This document shows, one piece after another, positions 63,455 through 64,000 of a stretch of DNA of 64,000 nucleotides. A program made the position numbers and the translations under genes. The stretch is from positions 372,001 through 436,000 of the forward strand of contig NC_015856.1 in the NCBI RefSeq assembly GCF_000221045.1, written 5' to 3'. This DNA comes from Collimonas fungivorans Ter331 (GTDB taxonomy: Bacteria > Pseudomonadota > Gammaproteobacteria > Burkholderiales > Burkholderiaceae_D). Position 1 is the stretch's first letter, and the number at the start of each line of letters is the position of its first letter. The notes beneath the pieces were generated by a model that ran no database searches, had not been told where the DNA came from, and saw only the letters and a program-made list of their open reading frames with translations.

Positions 63455-63853
63455 ATGAGCCGCACCCGCTATATGGAGTCGCACGAGCCGCATATCGAGA
63501 TCATCCCGATGATCGACATCATGATGTTCCTGCTGATTTTTTTCATGGTGACGATGCTGAAGATGATCGATGCCAGCGGCATCAAGATCAATGTGCCGCA
63601 AGCATCAACCGCGGCGCCTCTGCCAAAAACCTCTTTGACCATCACGGTGAAGAAGGACGGCGATCTGTTTCTCGATGGACAAGCTGTTTCAGCAGCGTTG
63701 CTGACGGAGAAAATCAGGAAGCAATCCCTTGGCGCCAAGCTGGAGGTACTGATCGCCGGCGACAAGGAAGTGTCGCTGGAGAATTTGCTGCGTGTGATGG
63801 ACGTAGCCCGTGCCGCCGGCGTCGATGATATCGGCATCGCCGCTAAACGTTGA
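63455..63853 (+). CDS. exbD: ExbD-type biopolymer transport protein
   Basis: The protein has 132 residues. After a short cytoplasmic tail comes one membrane helix with the conserved proton Asp (EIIPMIDIMMFLLIFFMVTM), then a periplasmic domain (KINVPQASTAAPLPKTSLTI; TVKKDGDLFLDGQAV). It starts just after the exbB stop with AGGGG in the exbB 3' end, so translation is coupled. It forms the TonB energising complex with ExbB. Confidence 0.94.
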   Translation: MSRTRYMESHEPHIEIIPMIDIMMFLLIFFMVTMLKMIDASGIKINVPQASTAAPLPKTSLTITVKKDGDLFLDGQAVSAALLTEKIRKQSLGAKLEVLIAGDKEVSLENLLRVMDVARAAGVDDIGIAAKR

Positions 63854-63862
63854 GGTGAGCAG

Positions 63863-64000
63863 ATGAGCTACGCAATGTCAGGCGCAAGCCTGCTGCCGGA
63901 ACCAGAAACGAGCCTGCGCTGGCCATTGGCACTGTTGATCGCTGGCGCCGTCGAGTTGACTTTGATCTTTCTGGTATTGGGTACTCATGCCAAGCCGGTT
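63863..64000 (+). CDS. tonB: TonB-like protein, 5' end only
   Basis: An ATG at 63863, preceded by GAGGTGAG, opens 46 codons that run off the window. The visible part has a short cytoplasmic tail (MSYAMSGASLLPEPETSLRW) and a membrane anchor (PLALLIAGAVELTLIFLVLG) ending THAKPV, as in TonB proteins before the Pro-rich spacer. Its position after exbB and exbD supports TonB. The periplasmic C-terminal domain is beyond the window, so the call is mostly by context. Confidence 0.75.
   Translation, partial: MSYAMSGASLLPEPETSLRWPLALLIAGAVELTLIFLVLGTHAKPV

Overview
The window looks like chromosomal DNA of a GC-rich betaproteobacterium, probably Burkholderiales and perhaps close to Oxalobacteraceae such as Collimonas or Herbaspirillum. 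That placement is an inference from gene content (many LysR regulators, CUT1 and peptide ABC systems, a TonB receptor with its own ExbBD, plant-polymer hydrolases), not from a phylogenetic marker. No rRNA, tRNA, CRISPR array or complete insertion sequence was seen. Coding density is high and the genes read as an accessory, metabolism-oriented region.

Layout. 1-1.1 kb: two small secreted proteins of unknown function, the first running off the left edge. 1.4-5.8 kb: a LysR regulator divergent from a Tat-exported serine hydrolase, an NmrA-like protein and an aldo/keto reductase. 5.8-7.4 kb: a secreted right-handed beta-helix protein whose reading frame is cut by an in-frame amber codon, next to the remnant of an NTF2-like gene. 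7.5-9.2 kb: LysR divergent from an azoreductase. 9.2-17.1 kb: a LacI regulator divergent from an operon for import and cleavage of beta-galactosides (ATPase, GH42 beta-galactosidase, binding protein, two permeases), with a perfect 18-bp LacI-type operator between them. 17.4-22.0 kb: stress or envelope type genes (SDR, DUF2252, glycine-zipper protein, YetF-like protein, small lipoprotein, PRC-barrel protein). 22.1-25.4 kb: two HxlR-regulated enzyme modules (SDR plus F420-type reductase; glutathione transferase) separated by a Tn3-family transposase fragment.

25.5-48.6 kb holds a large catabolic divergon. The minus arm reads GNAT, 2-hydroxyacid dehydrogenase, PuuB-like oxidase, TtuC-like dehydrogenase, GabD-like dehydrogenase, a second GNAT, class III aminotransferase and an Lrp/AsnC regulator. 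The plus arm reads haloacid dehalogenase, peptide-type ABC transporter (binding protein, two permeases, fused double ATPase), bicupin, FAD oxidase, aldehyde dehydrogenase, M20 amidohydrolase, ornithine-cyclodeaminase-family protein and a short threonine-dehydratase-family protein. Together these look able to import an amino or N-acyl compound, oxidise or transaminate it, oxidise the aldehyde, and send the product to central metabolism. The substrate cannot be read from the sequence.

49.1-50.9 kb encodes a GH28 polygalacturonase lipoprotein with an 11-unit, 21-bp tandem repeat as linker. 51.2-54.8 kb has two more regulator/SDR pairs (LysR and TetR). 55-64 kb is a nearly self-contained uptake locus: a UgpBAE-like ABC importer without an ATPase gene, a LacI regulator, and on the other strand a large TonB-dependent receptor followed by exbB, exbD and the start of tonB. 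Two identical inverted operators sit in the 438-bp region between the LacI gene and the receptor. With the polygalacturonase, beta-helix protein and beta-galactosidase, this suggests an organism that feeds on plant cell-wall carbohydrates and amino compounds.
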